This document shows positions 5,699 to 6,270 of a stretch of DNA of 6,270 bases, in pieces. The DNA comes from Sulfurimonas sp. (GTDB lineage Bacteria > Campylobacterota > Campylobacteria > Campylobacterales > Sulfurimonadaceae): assembly GCA_030673275.1 (NCBI GenBank), contig DAOVJL010000076.1:1-6270 (forward strand), in the 5' to 3' direction. Position 1 is the first letter of the stretch. The number at the start of each line of letters is the position of its first letter. The translations under genes were made by a program, and so were the position numbers. The notes beneath the pieces were generated by a model that had not been told where the DNA came from, ran no database searches, and saw only the letters and a list, made by a program, of their open reading frames with translations.

Positions 5699-5956
5699 GT
5701 GAATAAATATAAAACGCTTAATATAATCATTTTAAGTACTGTTATATCCATCATATGTGGTTGTTCATCAAACGCGAGTTCTAGATATGACTCTGGATAC
5801 AGTGATGGCTATGCAGAAGGATATAACACTGAGTGCAAAATAAGAGCAACGCTTGTTGAAGGTGCCTGGGATGACAAAGATTATTCGCAAGGCTATCAAG
5901 TTGGTCGAGTTGCAGGGGTGGCTGATTGTAGAGTGAGGAACTCAATTAAACAATGA
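5699..5956 (+). CDS. Small predicted lipoprotein with duplicated Y/G-x3-G repeats
   Basis: An 85-residue protein I do not recognise. Residues 1-21 are a signal peptide with basic N-terminus (MNKYK), hydrophobic core (LNIIILSTVISII) and a lipobox-like ICGC ending at C22, so the mature form should be a ~64-residue lipid-anchored protein; S23-S24 after the Cys are compatible with outer-membrane sorting. The mature part holds two copies of a pattern with a residue every fourth position: YDSGYSDGYAEGYNTEC (30-46) and YSQGYQVGRVAGVADC (62-77). G33/G37/G41 align with G65/G69/G73 at 32-residue spacing, and each copy ends in Cys (C46, C77), a possible disulfide pair. The start is GTG, supported by AGGAG 8 bases upstream. 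It diverges from xseA and is followed at once by hairpins. Function unknown; such G-x3-G helices often pack tightly. Confidence 0.75.
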   Translation: MNKYKTLNIIILSTVISIICGCSSNASSRYDSGYSDGYAEGYNTECKIRATLVEGAWDDKDYSQGYQVGRVAGVADCRVRNSIKQ

Positions 5957-5997
5957 GAAAAGCTCCTTTCTCGTTACACCTCTCCTGAGGTGTAGTG
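5952..5997 (+). terminator. Two abutting hairpins after the lipoprotein gene, possible transcript end
   Basis: Hairpin 1 pairs 5952-5960 with 5967-5975 (core GAGAAA/TTTCTC, one G-T, 6-base loop) and contains the TGA stop at 5954-5956. Hairpin 2 pairs TACACCTC (5975-5982) with GAGGTGTA (5987-5994) around a TCCT loop, extendable to 11 pairs at 5972-5997 with two G-T wobbles. Neither is followed directly by a T-run, so calling them a terminator is tentative. Confidence 0.5.
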
Positions 5998-6011
5998 CAG
6001 GTTATATCTAT

Positions 6012-6027
6012 TTAATATATATATTAA
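6012..6027. repeat. Perfect 16-bp A/T palindrome
   Basis: TTAATATATATATTAA is exactly self-complementary. It lies between the post-lipoprotein hairpins and the large inverted repeat. It could be a protein site or easily melted DNA; low complexity makes chance quite likely. Confidence 0.55.
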
Positions 6028-6049
6028 CTCTTTATCTAGAACTCTCTCA

Positions 6050-6073
6050 TTCTTTTTTTAAGTCAAAAAAGAA
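6050..6073. repeat. A/T-rich 9-bp inverted repeat
   Basis: TTCTTTTTT (6050-6058) pairs perfectly with AAAAAAGAA (6065-6073) around the loop TAAGTC. It lies directly before the larger inverted repeat. There is no GC stem, so it is not a standard terminator by itself. Confidence 0.55.
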
Positions 6074-6083
6074 CTAAAAAGAC

Positions 6084-6227
6084 TTTGCAGAAGTTTCAAA
6101 GCTCATTTCATGAGTCTCTAAAACAAAACCATTTTTGAACTAAAAATATAAAACTCGCTTCGCTCAAACAGTTACATTTTCTTAACGTTCAAAAACAATT
6201 TTATTTTAGCTTTTCAAGGTCTGCAAA
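6084..6227. repeat. 144-bp imperfect inverted repeat with nested hairpins, possible MITE-like or structured-RNA element
   Basis: Arms pair in order: TTTGCAGA (6084-6091) with TCTGCAAA (6220-6227); TT with AA (6094-6095/6216-6217); AAAGCT (6098-6103) with AGCTTT (6208-6213); 6120-6123 with 6204-6207 and 6125-6128 with 6199-6202; TTTTTGAAC (6132-6140) with GTTCAAAAA (6187-6195). That is 33 pairs. The left arm has a 16-base insertion overlapping its own hairpin (CTCAT-TTC-ATGAG, 6102-6114). The 46-base central loop holds CTCGCTTCGCTC (6154-6165). No transposase or clear target-site duplication is seen. Confidence 0.6.
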
Positions 6228-6270
6228 AAAACCGCATAAACTTTTATGATAGTACATGTATCTACAAAAG

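Larger units (their letters stand above)
5957..6270. other. Gene-free 3' stretch rich in inverted repeats
   Basis: No credible coding region is seen on either strand. The stretch holds the two abutting hairpins (to 5997), a perfect 16-bp A/T palindrome (6012-6027), an A/T hairpin (6050-6073), a 144-bp imperfect inverted repeat (6084-6227), a CATAAA-CT-TTTATG dyad (6235-6248) and TACATGTA (6253-6260). Reverse-strand frames open to the right edge are too short to call. Confidence 0.7.

Noticed and set aside
5972..5997. Resemblance of the GTTACACC...GGTGTAG hairpin to an integron attC site
   Set aside because: The GTTRRRY / RYYYAAC core does not match, the stem is too short, and no integrase or cassette structure is present.
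6050..6227. Remnant of an insertion sequence
   Set aside because: No transposase fragment in any frame and no evident target-site duplication, so only a repeat call is justified.
6201..6269. Reverse-strand frame open from the right edge to a TAA (23 codons), possible gene end
   Set aside because: It is very short, a second reverse frame is open over the same bases, and it overlaps the inverted repeat arm. It is not supportable without the sequence to the right.

Overview
The window looks like a low-GC chromosomal segment of a Campylobacterota (epsilonproteobacterial) bacterium, probably a Sulfurimonas-like member. The basis is strong A/T bias, TATAAT-type -10 boxes mostly without clear -35 boxes, and gene content. 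From memory of the family's genomes, the order folK-aroQ-amidohydrolase-sppA matches the Campylobacter jejuni Cj0065c-Cj0068 neighbourhood. Genus assignment is an inference.

Layout. Positions 1-925 hold a leftward pair, aroQ then folK (folK runs off the left edge), separated by only 3 bases. A divergent promoter region (926-1056) separates them from a rightward aminofutalosine-deaminase-family amidohydrolase (1057-2274). Its 3' end overlaps by 11 bases the 3' end of a small leftward secreted DUF1566 protein (2264-2677), apparently inserted between the amidohydrolase and sppA. A compact divergent promoter region (2678-2755) then drives the DUF1566 gene leftward and sppA rightward (2756-3625). 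A convergent junction leads to a leftward two-gene unit, xseA (5510-4260) followed by an FmdE-like gene (4251-3652), whose Shine-Dalgarno overlaps the xseA stop codon. At 5699-5956 lies a rightward small lipoprotein gene with a GTG start. The last 314 bases hold no supported gene but are rich in secondary structure: two abutting hairpins, a 16-bp A/T palindrome, and a 144-bp imperfect inverted repeat with nested hairpins.

How the genes fit together. AroQ is a shikimate-pathway step leading to chorismate. Chorismate feeds both folate synthesis (via p-aminobenzoate, the pathway of FolK) and futalosine-route menaquinone synthesis (the likely pathway of the amidohydrolase). SppA degrades leftover signal peptides in the inner membrane. 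XseA is the catalytic subunit of exonuclease VII; no xseB is visible. The roles of the FmdE-like protein, the DUF1566 protein and the lipoprotein are unknown.

Most of the window is ordinary housekeeping DNA. I see no defence system, CRISPR array, tRNA, rRNA or intact mobile element. The parts most worth a second look are the structured 3' region, the repeat-bearing lipoprotein, the coupling of the FmdE-like gene to xseA, and the probable leaderless DUF1566 transcript.
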